64,000 nt of DNA from Pseudomonas viridiflava. Its GTDB lineage: Bacteria > Pseudomonadota > Gammaproteobacteria > Pseudomonadales > Pseudomonadaceae. How positions within the stretch are numbered: position 1 is the first letter of the stretch; the number at the start of each line of letters is the position of its first letter. Below the pieces are notes generated by a model. That model had not been told where the DNA came from and did not search any database. It saw nothing but the letters and a program-made list of their open reading frames with translations. A program made the position numbers and the translations under genes. The stretch lies in assembly GCA_900596015.1 (NCBI GenBank), contig UVIF01000021.1, positions 124,001-188,000 on the forward strand, given 5' to 3'. This document shows, in pieces, positions 1 to 9,236 of the stretch.

Positions 1-788
1 TGGGCCTCGGCCAGCGACAGCTGCCCTGGCAACTCCAGGTGCAACTGCACGAACCAATGATTGCCCGACATGCGCGTGCGCAAATCATGGGCTCCGAGCA
101 CACCCGGCACATTGCACGCCAGCGCCAGCATTTGTTCACTGACATCCACTGGCAACTCCTTGTCCATCAGGATTGCCGTGCTTTCGCGAGCGATCTGCAC
201 CGCGCTCCACAGAATGTACAGCGCAATGCCTAAGCCAAAGAAGGCATCCAGCTGCGGCCAGCCATAACTGGCCAAAACCAGCGCTACCAAAATGCTGCCA
301 TTGAGCAGCAGGTCAGAGCGGTAGTGCAGCGAGTCCGCCCGCACGGCTGTCGAACCGGTTTCGCGGATGACCTTGTATTGCAGGGTCAGCAGCGCCACGG
401 TCAACGCCAAAGAAAGAATCATCACCGCGATGCCCACCCCAGCCGCGCCCAGCGGCTGCGGGTCCTGCACCTGCTTCCAAGCCTGGTAACCGATCAGCAC
501 CGCGCTCGAACCGATGAACAACGCCTGGGCCATCCCCGCCAGAGCCTCGGCCTTGCCGTGTCCATACCGATGATCGTCATCGGCCGGACGCAGCGCGTAG
601 TGCACCGCCAGCAGGTTGAGAAACGATGCCGCGCCATCGAGCACCGAATCGGTGAGCCCCGCCAGCAGACTCACCGAGCCACTGAGCCACCAGGCAACGG
701 CCTTGGCCACGATGAGAATGCTGGCGACCGCCAGCGACGCCCTTGTCGCCAGCCGCAGCAGACGTGCGTGTTCCTTGCTGGTTGCCAT
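1..788 (-). CDS. Cation diffusion facilitator (CDF) family efflux protein, 3' end cut by window edge
   Basis: The reverse strand from the ATG at 788 reads without a stop to the left edge, giving 262 residues of a protein whose last part lies outside the window. It is a CDF-type inner-membrane exporter that swaps a divalent metal such as Zn or Fe for protons. The visible signs are the paired acidic residues TDSVLD in the second membrane helix, the family motif HRYGHGKAE after it, and a later HYRSD (His-x3-Asp). These match the four-residue metal site known in YiiP/FieF. The part after the membrane helices (MSGNHWFVQLHLELPG) is the start of the cytoplasmic ferredoxin-like domain. The family fits clearly, but the metal preference cannot be read from the sequence. 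Confidence 0.9.
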   Translation of the reverse strand, partial: MATSKEHARLLRLATRASLAVASILIVAKAVAWWLSGSVSLLAGLTDSVLDGAASFLNLLAVHYALRPADDDHRYGHGKAEALAGMAQALFIGSSAVLIGYQAWKQVQDPQPLGAAGVGIAVMILSLALTVALLTLQYKVIRETGSTAVRADSLHYRSDLLLNGSILVALVLASYGWPQLDAFFGLGIALYILWSAVQIARESTAILMDKELPVDVSEQMLALACNVPGVLGAHDLRTRMSGNHWFVQLHLELPGQLSLAEA

Positions 789-797
789 TACAAATCC

Positions 798-1217
798 CTA
801 GATAACCGGCTTCAAGCCATACATGGCCAGCTGTTCGACGCTGCCGGTGTGCTGGATCAGGCGCGGATCGTCGAGCGGCAGGCTGCGGCCCAGCTCGGTT
901 TCCAGAATGGCCTGCAGCTTCAGGTTATCGACCTTGCCGTCGCGACCAATCGCCTGCTGCAGCTTTTCCGGCGCTACCTGCGCGGTCTTGCCGTCGTTGA
1001 GGTAGATCGCGCCGGTGGCGAAGTCCACACCGAAGGCAATCAGCCCCGGTAGCACATAAAAGAGGATACCGATGGCGTCCAGCGCCGCTACGACCGGGTC
1101 GATACGCCCTTCGATCTGCCCGCGCCGATCCGGCCAGAACAGGGTGCCGCAGCCGGTCAGTTGGGTTACCAAGGCAGCGACAACGGCGCCGCCGATCAAA
1201 CGTGAAGGAATACGCAT
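798..1217 (-). CDS. YceK/YidQ-like small lipoprotein
   Basis: This 139-residue protein has a lipoprotein signal: a basic start, a hydrophobic stretch, then the lipobox LTGC with Cys23 as the lipidated residue. The region after it (WPDRRGQIEGRIDPVVAALDAIG) and a central hydrophobic segment resemble the YceK/YidQ family of small envelope lipoproteins of unknown role. It lies just upstream of the CDF gene on the same strand, with only 9 bases between them, so the two may be cotranscribed. Homologues in Pseudomonas are sometimes misnamed as polynucleotide phosphorylase, and nothing here supports that. Confidence 0.8.
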   Translation of the reverse strand: MRIPSRLIGGAVVAALVTQLTGCGTLFWPDRRGQIEGRIDPVVAALDAIGILFYVLPGLIAFGVDFATGAIYLNDGKTAQVAPEKLQQAIGRDGKVDNLKLQAILETELGRSLPLDDPRLIQHTGSVEQLAMYGLKPVI

Positions 1218-1383
1218 GGCAATCTCCGCAAAATAGGCCGCAACGATACAAGCAAATGGTCAAGCCGAGTAGATGGACCGTGTTACCTGAGGGTCGGTTC
1301 GCTGACCTTGGCGTGCTATCCATACGTACTCGGCGCCTGCACCTCGGACCGGCGTTATACTTCGCGCCCGACCTGGAGCCTTC

Positions 1384-3891
1384 ATGATCTCGCTACCCAT
1401 CGACGCCGTCCTGCCTGCCCTGCGCCAAGCCCTGGCCGAGCGCCATGAAGCGGTGCTCGAAGCCCCGCCCGGCGCGGGCAAGACCACTCGCGTGCCTTTG
1501 GCGCTGCTGCACGAGCCTTGGCTGGGCGGGCAGACCATTCTCATGCTCGAACCGCGGCGCCTGGCCGCGCGGGCGGCGGCCGAGCGGCTGGCCAGCGAGT
1601 TGGGCGAGCAGGTCGGCGAGACGATCGGCTACCGCATCCGATTGGACAGCAAGGTAGGTCCGAACACCCGTATCGAGGTCGTGACCGAGGGTATTCTTAC
1701 CCGGCGCCTGCAGGATGATCCGGCCCTGGACGGGGTGGGGCTGGTGATCTTCGATGAGTATCACGAACGCAGTCTGGATGCCGACCTCGCGCTGGCCTTG
1801 AGCCTCAACGGCCGGGAGCTGCTGCGCGACGAGCCGCCGCTGAAGATCCTGCTGATGTCCGCCACCCTGGAAGGCGAGCGCCTGTCGGCGTTGCTCGACG
1901 AGGCTCCGGTATTGCGCAGCGAGGGCCGCATGTACCCGGTGGATGTGCGCTGGGGGCGGCCGTGGCAGCCGGGTGAGTTCATCGAGCCAAGAGTGGTGCA
2001 GGCCTGCCTCGACGCCCTCGATGAGCAGACCGGCAGCCTGCTGGTATTCCTGCCAGGCCAGGCCGAGATCCGCCGCGTGCATCAGCAGTTGGCCGAAGCC
2101 CTGGCTGGCAATGTGAATGTGCTGCTGTGCCCGCTGCATGGGGAGCTGGATCTCAATGCCCAGCGCGCCGCCATCGAGCCTGCGCCCGGTGGCAAGCGCA
2201 AGGTCGTGCTGGCGACCAACATTGCCGAAACCAGTCTGACCATCGACGGCGTGCGCGTGGTCATCGACGCCGGCCTGGCCCGCGTACCGCGTTTCGACCC
2301 CGGCAGCGGCATGACCCGCCTGGACACCCAGCGCATCTCCCGCGCCAGCGCCACCCAGCGGGCCGGACGGGCAGGGCGCCTGGAGCCGGGCGTGTGTTAT
2401 CGGTTGTGGTCCGAAGACCAGCACGCCCAGTTGGCGGCCTACGGCAGCCCGGAAATCCTCCAGGCCGACCTCGCCGGCCTGGCCCTGCAATTGTCACGCT
2501 GGGGTGTCGAGCCGGCTCAATTGACCTGGCTGGACCAGCCGCCCGGCGCGGCGTATGCCCAAGCCCAGGACCTGTTGCTGCGCCTCGGCGCACGCCTGCC
2601 CGACGGCCGTCTCAGCCCCCATGGCCAAGCCATGGCGCAGCTGCCGGCGCACCCGCGCATCGCTCATCTGTTGTTGCGCGGACATGCCTTGGGCCTCGGC
2701 GACATGGCCTGCGATGTGGCAGCATTGTTAGGTGAACGCGACATTTTGCGCGGTGCCGGTGCCGACCTGCACAGCCGCCTCGTGTTGCTGTCCGGCGAGC
2801 AGAAGGCCCAGCGCCAGAGCCACGGCGCCGTGCAACGCATACGGCAGTTGTCCCGGCAGTACCGCGGCTATTTGCGTGGCAGGCCGGCGACGCCTGTCGA
2901 GAACCCTGCGCACCCGCGCTGGCTGGGCTGCCTGCTGGCCCTGGCCTACCCGGATCGCGTGGCGCAGCAGCGTCGCGAAGGCGGCGCCGAGTACCGCCTT
3001 GCCAACGGCCGCGCTGCCTTGTTCGGCGAGGTGGACGGCTTGATGAAACAGGCCTGGATCGTCATCGCCGACCTGGGCAGTCGTCAGGGGCAGCGTGAGG
3101 AACGCATCTACCTGGCCGCCGAGTTCGATCCCGGGTTGTTCGATACGGTGCTGGCCGAACAGGTCAGCCGCGTCGATCACCTGGACTGGGACGAGCGCGA
3201 GGGCGTCCTGCGCGCCGAACGCCAGCGCAAGATCGGTGAGCTGATCCTCAGCCGCGAACCGCTGCCAGGGTTGGACACCGACGCCCGCGCCACGGCCCTG
3301 CTCGGCCTGGTGCGGCGCAAGGGCCTGGAGCTGCTGCCCTGGACCCCAGAACTGCGCCAGTGGCAGGCGCGGGTCGCGCTGCTGCGCGCGCTGGACACCC
3401 AGAACCCCTGGCCGGACGTCAGCGACGCGGCGTTGCTGAAGCAGCTGGAACACTGGCTGCAGCCGTACCTGGGCAAGGTCACACGCCTGAGCCATTTCGG
3501 CCAGCTCGACCTGTCCTCCATCCTGCGCAACAGCTTGCCCTGGCCGCTGCCACAGAAACTCGACGAGCTGGCGCCAACCCACATCGCCGTGCCGTCAGGG
3601 TCGTCGGTACGCCTGGACTACAGCGAGCAACCGCCGATCCTCGCGGTGCGCCTGCAGGAGCTGTTCGGCCTGGCGGAAACACCGCGCATAGCCGGTGGGC
3701 GGCAGGCGGTGAAACTGCACCTGCTTTCGCCGGCGCGGCGACCGGTGCAGGTGACCCAGGATCTGGCGAGTTTCTGGGCCAACACCTACGAGGAAGTGAA
3801 GAAGGATTTGAAGGGGCGGTATCCAAAGCATTATTGGCCGGAGGATCCGTTGGTGGCCGAACCGACTGCGCGCATCAAACCCCGCAAGTAA
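1384..3891 (+). CDS. hrpB: ATP-dependent helicase HrpB
   Basis: The 835-residue product is a DEAH/RHA-type helicase of the HrpB branch. Walker A (PPGAGKTTR) is near residue 29, the DEYH box lies in VIFDEYHERS, motif III reads LMSATLEG, and motif VI is QRAGRAGRLEPG. A winged-helix/HA2-like middle and the HrpB-specific C-terminal domain follow. The length is close to the usual 820-850 residues. HrpB is a non-essential helicase thought to act on RNA; its exact substrate is not established. The gene is divergent from the lipoprotein gene, with about 165 bases between them that must hold both promoters. Confidence 0.96.
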   Translation: MISLPIDAVLPALRQALAERHEAVLEAPPGAGKTTRVPLALLHEPWLGGQTILMLEPRRLAARAAAERLASELGEQVGETIGYRIRLDSKVGPNTRIEVVTEGILTRRLQDDPALDGVGLVIFDEYHERSLDADLALALSLNGRELLRDEPPLKILLMSATLEGERLSALLDEAPVLRSEGRMYPVDVRWGRPWQPGEFIEPRVVQACLDALDEQTGSLLVFLPGQAEIRRVHQQLAEALAGNVNVLLCPLHGELDLNAQRAAIEPAPGGKRKVVLATNIAETSLTIDGVRVVIDAGLARVPRFDPGSGMTRLDTQRISRASATQRAGRAGRLEPGVCYRLWSEDQHAQLAAYGSPEILQADLAGLALQLSRWGVEPAQLTWLDQPPGAAYAQAQDLLLRLGARLPDGRLSPHGQAMAQLPAHPRIAHLLLRGHALGLGDMACDVAALLGERDILRGAGADLHSRLVLLSGEQKAQRQSHGAVQRIRQLSRQYRGYLRGRPATPVENPAHPRWLGCLLALAYPDRVAQQRREGGAEYRLANGRAALFGEVDGLMKQAWIVIADLGSRQGQREERIYLAAEFDPGLFDTVLAEQVSRVDHLDWDEREGVLRAERQRKIGELILSREPLPGLDTDARATALLGLVRRKGLELLPWTPELRQWQARVALLRALDTQNPWPDVSDAALLKQLEHWLQPYLGKVTRLSHFGQLDLSSILRNSLPWPLPQKLDELAPTHIAVPSGSSVRLDYSEQPPILAVRLQELFGLAETPRIAGGRQAVKLHLLSPARRPVQVTQDLASFWANTYEEVKKDLKGRYPKHYWPEDPLVAEPTARIKPRK

Positions 3892-3898
3892 ACCCCAC

Positions 3899-5155
3899 CT
3901 ACCACACCGCAATGTCATACGTCAGGTACAGCCGATTGCTGTCGCGCCCGCGCGCGGTGTCGGAGCGATAGACATAGTTGCGCAGCTTAACCCCCAGGCC
4001 TTTCAAGGTGCCTGTCGGTACCACGTAGGCCAGTTCGATGTCGCGCTCCCACTCGTTCACGCCGGCAGGGCCCGACTTGCCGTCCGAGCCGCTGATGTAG
4101 CGGGTCATGAAACTCAGGCCGGGGAAACCCAGGTTCTTGAAGTCGTAGCCGTAACTGGCGAGCCAGGTCTTTTCATCTTCCTCGATGAATTTGCCGATGC
4201 CGACGTTGCTGAACGAGTACACGGTAGCGCCGTTGATGTAGGGCAGGCCGCCGTCGCCGTGGAGCTGCTGGTAGCCGGCGGCAACGGTGTGGCCTGCAAT
4301 CGCGAAGCTCAACTGACCGCTGAACATGCCATTGTCGATCTTTCCGGAATAGTGGTTGCCCTCATCCCGGCTGAAAAAATAGCGCAGGTCGCTGGTCAGT
4401 ACGCCGGCGCCCAGCGGCAGGGTATGCAGCAGGCCGAAGAAGTCCTGGTTGTAGAAGTCATCGAGCTGGCCGCGAAAGTAGCTGAGTCGCAGCTGCTTGT
4501 TCACGGTGTAGTCGGCGCCGGCATAGGTGAAGTCGCCACCCTCCCTGCCGGAATAGCCGTCGGGGATGATCGAGCGGCTGTCGGTGGAGTCACGCAGCTT
4601 GAACTGATCGAGTTGGCCGGCGGTGAGCAGCCAGTCATCGAAGTCTTTGCTGACGAGCTGGGTGCCTTGGTAGGTCTGCGGCACCAGGCGTGCGTCGTTG
4701 TAGACCAGCACCGGTGTCTTGGGCAGCAGGGTGCCATGCTTGACCACGGTGTGCGCGAAGCGCGCCTTGGCAGTGACGCCCAGGCTGGTCGACTCATCGG
4801 CTGCGCGACCGTCACCGTGCACGGGCAGCAGCCCGGTACCGCTGCGGCCACGGCCAGAGTCGAGCTTCACGCCCAACAGGCCGAGGGCATCGAACCCCAG
4901 GCCGAACGCTCCTTGCGTGTAGCCGGACTGGAAGTCCAGCAGCGCGCCCTGTGCCCACTCGGTGCGCTCGCTTTTGGCAGTGGCGGCGGCGCGCGGGCTC
5001 AGGCCGTTTTCATCACGGAAGTTTTCGTTGAAGTACACGTTGCGAAGTTGCAGCTTCAGCGTGCTGTCATCGATAAAACCTTGGGCGGTCGCCGAGCCTT
5101 GCAACAAAACGCTCAGGCACGGCAAAGCGAACCCGCCGATCAGGGTTGTACGCAT
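3899..5155 (-). CDS. OprD-family outer membrane porin
   Basis: The 418-residue protein starts with a cleavable signal peptide (cleavage near SATA-QG). It continues as an OprD-type 18-strand barrel, with the typical opening FIDDSTLKLQLRNVYFNENF and an aromatic C-terminus (RLYLTYDIAVW). OprD-family channels pass small carboxylates or basic amino acids. The gene sits 35 bases downstream of a CitMHS carrier gene on the same strand and beyond that a PrpF-type isomerase. That makes an OpdH-like role in tricarboxylate uptake the best guess, but this is inference from context. It converges on hrpB with only 7 bases between the stops. Confidence 0.92.
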   Translation of the reverse strand: MRTTLIGGFALPCLSVLLQGSATAQGFIDDSTLKLQLRNVYFNENFRDENGLSPRAAATAKSERTEWAQGALLDFQSGYTQGAFGLGFDALGLLGVKLDSGRGRSGTGLLPVHGDGRAADESTSLGVTAKARFAHTVVKHGTLLPKTPVLVYNDARLVPQTYQGTQLVSKDFDDWLLTAGQLDQFKLRDSTDSRSIIPDGYSGREGGDFTYAGADYTVNKQLRLSYFRGQLDDFYNQDFFGLLHTLPLGAGVLTSDLRYFFSRDEGNHYSGKIDNGMFSGQLSFAIAGHTVAAGYQQLHGDGGLPYINGATVYSFSNVGIGKFIEEDEKTWLASYGYDFKNLGFPGLSFMTRYISGSDGKSGPAGVNEWERDIELAYVVPTGTLKGLGVKLRNYVYRSDTARGRDSNRLYLTYDIAVW

Positions 5156-5190
5156 GGGTGAACTCTCTTCTTGTTATGGGTAGCGGGGGG

Positions 5191-6495
5191 TTATGCGAAC
5201 AGGCTGATTGCACCGGTCAGCAGGGCCAGGGCGGTCACCACCAGGGAGGTCAGTACCGCCCATTTGACGGTTGCCTTCTGAAAGTCGCCGATGTCGCGGT
5301 CGACCATGCCGACCAGCAATAACGTCGACGCCACCAGCGGGCTCATCAAGTGCACGGGCTGGCCGAGGATAGAGGCGCGGGCGATTTCCACGGGGGAGAT
5401 GCCATAGGCTGCCGCGGCATTGGCCAAAATCGGCACCACACCGAAGTAATAGGCGTCGTTGGACAGCACGAAGGTCAACGGCATGCTGGTCACCGCAACC
5501 ACCAGGGGGAACAGGTGGCCCCAGGAAGGCGGAATCATGTCGACCAGCGACTGTGCCAAGGCGTCGACCATCTTGGTGCCGCTGAAGATGCCAGCGAATA
5601 CGCCCGCCGCGAAGACCAGCAGCACCACCGTCATGGCGTTGCCGGAGTGGGCGAGAATGCGCTCCTTCTGGATGTCCAGCTGCGGGTAGTTGATCATCAG
5701 CGCCAGCACGAAGCCGATCAGGAACAGCACCGCCGAGTGCGCCAGGCCCATGACCAGCGCCACCATCACGCCGATCACCAGCAGCAGGTTGACCCAGACC
5801 AATTTCGGCCGCTTGTACGGTGTATCGCCCAGAATGGCCTCGATGTAGCACTCGCCGCCACCACTCTGCAGGTGCACGCTGCCAATGCGTTTGCGTTCGG
5901 CCCTGCCCAGCAGGTACGCGGTGAACACCACCCAGGCGGCGCCGCCCGCCATCGTCGGCAACAGCGGAATGAAATACTCGCTCGCGTCGATGCCCAATAC
6001 GGCAATGGCACGGGTGGCGGGGCCGCCCCAGGGCGACATGCCGCTCATGATGCCCAGCGCCAGCATGGCCACGGTGGCCAGGACCATCGGGTTCATGCCG
6101 ATGCGCTTGTACAGCGGCAGCATGGCTGCGCAGGTGATCATGTAGGTGGTGGTGCCGTCGCCGTCCAGTGCCACGGTCAGCGACAACAGCGCGGTGCCGA
6201 TGGCGATCTTCACCGGATCGCCGTTGACCTTCTTGAGGATCTTGCGGATCAAGGGGTCGAACAGGCCGGAGTCGATTATCAGACCGAAGAACAGGATGGC
6301 GAACAACAGCAGTGCAGCGGACGGGGCGACCACTTTCAGGCCATCGAGGATCATCTTGCCGGTGGTGCCGCCGAATCCGCCAATGATGGCGAACACGATC
6401 GGCACCACGGTCAGTGCGACGATGGGGGACAAGCGTTTGGACATGATCAGGTAGGTGAACACGACCACCATGGCTAAGCCTAACAGCGCCAGCAT
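5191..6495 (-). CDS. CitMHS-family citrate/tricarboxylate:cation symporter
   Basis: The 434-residue inner-membrane protein has about 12 hydrophobic segments and CitMHS landmarks such as ALDGDGTTTYMITCAAMLPLYKRIGMNP and MSPWGGPATRA. CitMHS carriers import citrate or related tricarboxylates, often as metal complexes, with a proton. The gene lies between the isomerase gene upstream (78 bases away) and the OprD porin downstream, in one orientation. The three probably form an operon for taking up and channelling one tricarboxylic acid. The true substrate could be citrate, aconitate or tricarballylate. Confidence 0.92.
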   Translation of the reverse strand: MLALLGLAMVVVFTYLIMSKRLSPIVALTVVPIVFAIIGGFGGTTGKMILDGLKVVAPSAALLLFAILFFGLIIDSGLFDPLIRKILKKVNGDPVKIAIGTALLSLTVALDGDGTTTYMITCAAMLPLYKRIGMNPMVLATVAMLALGIMSGMSPWGGPATRAIAVLGIDASEYFIPLLPTMAGGAAWVVFTAYLLGRAERKRIGSVHLQSGGGECYIEAILGDTPYKRPKLVWVNLLLVIGVMVALVMGLAHSAVLFLIGFVLALMINYPQLDIQKERILAHSGNAMTVVLLVFAAGVFAGIFSGTKMVDALAQSLVDMIPPSWGHLFPLVVAVTSMPLTFVLSNDAYYFGVVPILANAAAAYGISPVEIARASILGQPVHLMSPLVASTLLLVGMVDRDIGDFQKATVKWAVLTSLVVTALALLTGAISLFA

Positions 6496-6572
6496 ATGAG
6501 TTATCTCTTGTAGTTATTTGGGGAGTTGCGCTGATGCGAAAGCGGGTCACACAGGTTAGAGCGGATGTGGCC

Positions 6573-7655
6573 TCAACCGGCCAATCGGTGTGTCGTTGGC
6601 ACGTGGACATTGCCTGAGAACAATCGACGGGCCGTTCTCACGACCGAGGCTCGAACGGTACCGGCGTCGTGGCCGACGTAGGACAGGCTGACTTCGATGG
6701 CGCCGCTGGGGTGTTCGATCTTCACCGTGTTCAGGCGCTTCTGGTGGCGCTGGCCCAGCATCCGCTCCAGCACGGTCCCGTCGGTGACACAGGCGGTTGC
6801 CAGTCCGATCGAGCCGGTAATGGCCAGTGCCGTGTGGCAATTATGCGGCATGAAGTAGCGCACTTGCAGCGTGCCGCCGGCCTGGGGCGGGGCTACCAGC
6901 ACAGGCTTGGGGATGACCTTGTCGGTTACATCGCCCAGGCCCATCAACAGGCCGGCACGCAGGCGCAACGCTTCCAGGGTGCGAAGGAATCTGGGGTCGG
7001 CGTCGAGTTCGGCCGGGCTTTCATTGCCGGTCTTGCCCAGCTGTGTCGCTTCGACGAGCATCATCGGCATGGCCATGTCGATGCAGGTCACGGGGACATC
7101 GCCCAGCCAGTCCACGGTGGCACCGGTGGGAAACAGCTTGCCAGTCTTGCTGCCCGCTGCGTCGAGAAAGGTCAGCCCCACCGGGGCGGCAGTGCCGGGT
7201 ACGCCGTCGATCGCGGTATCGCCTTCGTAGGTGACCTTGCCGTCGGGCGTGCACACATCGGCGCAGATGAACGTGCCGGTATTGAGGTTGCGGATGCGCA
7301 CCTGAGTCACCCCCGACTGTGCCTGGACAAGGCCCTGATCGATGGCGAACGGGCCGACTGCGCAGAGCATGTTGCCGCAGTTGGGCGCGGTGTCCACACG
7401 TCGTTGCGAAACCATCACCTGGACGAACAGGTAGTCCACGTCCGCGTCCGGGTGATCGGAGCGAGAGACGATGGCCACCTTGCTGGTCTGTGGGCTGCCG
7501 CCGCCAATGCCATCGATCTCCAGCTCGTGCCCGGAGCCCATTGCATCCAGCAGCATCTCATCGCGCTCGGCCGATCTTGCCGGTAAATCGGAGGCCAGAA
7601 ACACTGGTCCTTTGGAGGTCCCGCCACGCATCAGTACGCAAGGAATCAGTTGCAT
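6573..7655 (-). CDS. PrpF-superfamily isomerase (GalD / 4-oxalomesaconate tautomerase-like)
   Basis: The 360-residue protein opens with the PrpF/GalD signature IPCVLMRGGTSKGPVFL and carries IDGIGGGSPQTSKVAIV, PNCGNMLCAVGPFA and a second-half MPHNCHTALAITG. It is a cofactor-free isomerase of the diaminopimelate-epimerase fold. Relatives tautomerise 4-oxalomesaconate (GalD, gallate pathway) or isomerise methylaconitate and aconitate (PrpF). The rest of the gallate pathway (galA, galB, galC) is not in the window. The neighbours are instead a CitMHS carrier and a porin, which points toward an aconitate-type substrate. It is the first gene of the leftward operon and is divergent from a LysR regulator. 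Confidence 0.88.
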   Translation of the reverse strand: MQLIPCVLMRGGTSKGPVFLASDLPARSAERDEMLLDAMGSGHELEIDGIGGGSPQTSKVAIVSRSDHPDADVDYLFVQVMVSQRRVDTAPNCGNMLCAVGPFAIDQGLVQAQSGVTQVRIRNLNTGTFICADVCTPDGKVTYEGDTAIDGVPGTAAPVGLTFLDAAGSKTGKLFPTGATVDWLGDVPVTCIDMAMPMMLVEATQLGKTGNESPAELDADPRFLRTLEALRLRAGLLMGLGDVTDKVIPKPVLVAPPQAGGTLQVRYFMPHNCHTALAITGSIGLATACVTDGTVLERMLGQRHQKRLNTVKIEHPSGAIEVSLSYVGHDAGTVRASVVRTARRLFSGNVHVPTTHRLAG

Positions 7656-7720
7656 AAGTCACGACTCTGGTAATCAATGGACGTCATTGATGTATTGGAG
7701 TGAAGATTTACACAGCTTGA

Positions 7721-7735
7721 ATTGCTAGATCCAAT
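7721..7735. promoter_or_regulatory. Candidate LysR-type operator (T-N11-A) in the divergent promoter
   Basis: ATTGCTAGATCCAAT has inverted arms ATTG/CAAT and contains T-N11-A, the usual core of a LysR-family binding site. It lies between the isomerase gene and the LysR gene, about 65 bases from the isomerase start, where such regulators normally act. No other site in this gap is as symmetric. Confidence 0.45.
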
Positions 7736-7812
7736 GCAAAGATCGTAGTGATTATTCCATCAAACGAAATAAAGAAGTGGCTGGAGCGTTCCGGCAGGGG
7801 AGAGCGAAATTC

Positions 7813-8703
7813 ATGCAATATGAGCTGGTCGACATACGATCATTCGTGAAAATCGCCGAAGTGGGCAGCTTTCACGAGGCGGCGGATCAGCTGCACATTT
7901 CTCAGCCGGCACTGACCCGGCGTATCAAGAAGCTTGAAGAAGGTCTGGGCACATCACTGCTCGACCGGACCACTCGCCGAGTCAGCCTGACCAGCGTCGG
8001 GCGCGACTTCCTGCCCAAGGCACGGCGCCTGCTCGACGATTTCGAAGACTCCATCCTCAACATCAAGGAGTTGGCCGAGCGGCAGGTAGGGCAGGTGACG
8101 TTGGCGTGCATTCCCACGGCGGCGTTCTATTTCCTGCCGTCGGTCATTCGTATCTACAACCAGCAATACCCGCAGATTCGCATCAGGCTTCTGGACCTCA
8201 GTGCCAACGAGGGGCTGGAGGCCGTTCTGCGTGGCGAGGCGGATTTCGGTATCAACATGATGAGCGGCCAGCATCCGGACATCGAGTTCCATGCCTTGGT
8301 CAAGGAGCCGTTCGTGCTGGCCTGCCGGCGCGATCATGAGCTGGCGAGTCGCAAGTCGGTGAAGTGGACCGAGCTGGCGGGCCATCAACTGATCGGGGTC
8401 GGCAGGCTGAGCGGCAATCGCATGCTGCTCGACAACGCCCTGGCAGGCTTGCCCTGGCGCTTGAAATGGTTCTACGAGGTGCAGCATCTGTCCACGTCGC
8501 TGGGCTTGGTGGAGGCCGGCTTGGGTATTTCAGTGATGCCCAGCCTGGCCATGCCGGCCGGGGAGCATCCCACCCTGGTGAGCGTACCGCTGATCGAACC
8601 GGTCGTGGACCGAACCCTGGGCCTGGTCACGCGACGGGGCAGCTCGCTGTCGCCCGCCGCCGAGAAGTTCGTTGCGATCTTGCTGGAGCAGTGGCCGCAA
8701 TAG
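7813..8703 (+). CDS. LysR-family transcriptional regulator
   Basis: The 296-residue protein has an N-terminal winged helix-turn-helix (FHEAADQLHISQPALTRRIKKLEEGLG) and a LysR effector domain (VTLACIPTAAFYFLPSVIRIYNQQYPQIRIR). I place the start at the ATG at 7813, because GGGGAG lies 8-13 bases upstream. A longer frame beginning at 7777 adds 12 residues that do not look like LysR sequence. It is transcribed away from the isomerase/CitMHS/porin operon and most likely controls it in response to the transported acid. Confidence 0.93.
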   Translation: MQYELVDIRSFVKIAEVGSFHEAADQLHISQPALTRRIKKLEEGLGTSLLDRTTRRVSLTSVGRDFLPKARRLLDDFEDSILNIKELAERQVGQVTLACIPTAAFYFLPSVIRIYNQQYPQIRIRLLDLSANEGLEAVLRGEADFGINMMSGQHPDIEFHALVKEPFVLACRRDHELASRKSVKWTELAGHQLIGVGRLSGNRMLLDNALAGLPWRLKWFYEVQHLSTSLGLVEAGLGISVMPSLAMPAGEHPTLVSVPLIEPVVDRTLGLVTRRGSSLSPAAEKFVAILLEQWPQ

Positions 8704-8770
8704 TCGCTACCGGCAAAAGAGTCCAGTGTTACAGGCTCGTTCGCCGGGGCGGATTTTGGTGTGAATCCTA

Positions 8771-8791
8771 GGGAATCTCCGAACAAGTCCC
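8771..8791 (+). repeat. Possible left terminal inverted repeat of the IS5-type remnant
   Basis: GGGAATCTCCGAACAAGTCC sits 44 bases before the transposase start and has the look of an IS5-group end. The matching right end, which would read GGACTTGTTCGGAGATTCCC, was not seen between 9237 and 9656. The call rests on resemblance only. Confidence 0.35.
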
Positions 8792-8834
8792 CAAATTTGA
8801 TGAAATACGCATGACCACTTGATCCGAGCCACCC

Positions 8835-9236
8835 ATGAGCCAGATGGGCTTTTCCGATTTCTAATATGCCGGCAAGCGCAAGCAGACAAGCCGCGAACGC
8901 TTCCTCGCCGAGATGAATCAGATCTCGCCCTGGGCAGCTCTGCTGGGCCTGATCGAACCGTTCCACCCAAAAGCTGGCGGGGGCAGAAAACCCTATCCTT
9001 TGGAAACCATGCTGCGCATTCATCTGCTGCAAAACTGGTTCTCCCTGAGCGACCTGGCCATGGAAAAAGTGCTCTACGAAATCACGCCCATGCGTCAGTT
9101 TGCACGCCTGACCCTGAGCACCTCGATACCTAAAGACACCACGATCATGAACTTTCGGAACCTGTTGGAAAAGCACCAACTGGCCCCCGCGATCGTCGCC
9201 GTCATCAACGGAAAACCGGGTGAAAAACGCCCTTAA
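8835..9236 (+). pseudogene. Truncated IS5-family transposase
   Basis: The frame starts with ATG at 8835 (MSQMGFSDF), is broken by a TAA at 8862-8864, and resumes as [36 protein letters not shown]. It continues through [26 protein letters not shown] to [19 protein letters not shown]. This is the N-terminal domain of an IS5-group DDE transposase. The protein stops at about 133 codons, where intact members have over 300, and the catalytic DDE core is missing. The last residues (GKPGEKRP) may come from the other side of an internal deletion. The element cannot transpose by itself. Confidence 0.85.

Noticed and set aside
324-1052. Long open frame of 242 codons on the plus strand
   Set aside because: It runs opposite to the CDF and lipoprotein genes, is rich in Arg, Gln and His as expected for an antisense shadow, and has no recognisable motif.
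6573-7655. Naming the isomerase galD and the region a gallate pathway
   Set aside because: The dioxygenase, hydratase and aldolase genes of gallate breakdown are not in the window, and the neighbours are tricarboxylate-type carriers.
8835-9236. Functional IS5 element
   Set aside because: A stop at codon 10, loss of the DDE domain and lack of a right end make it inactive.
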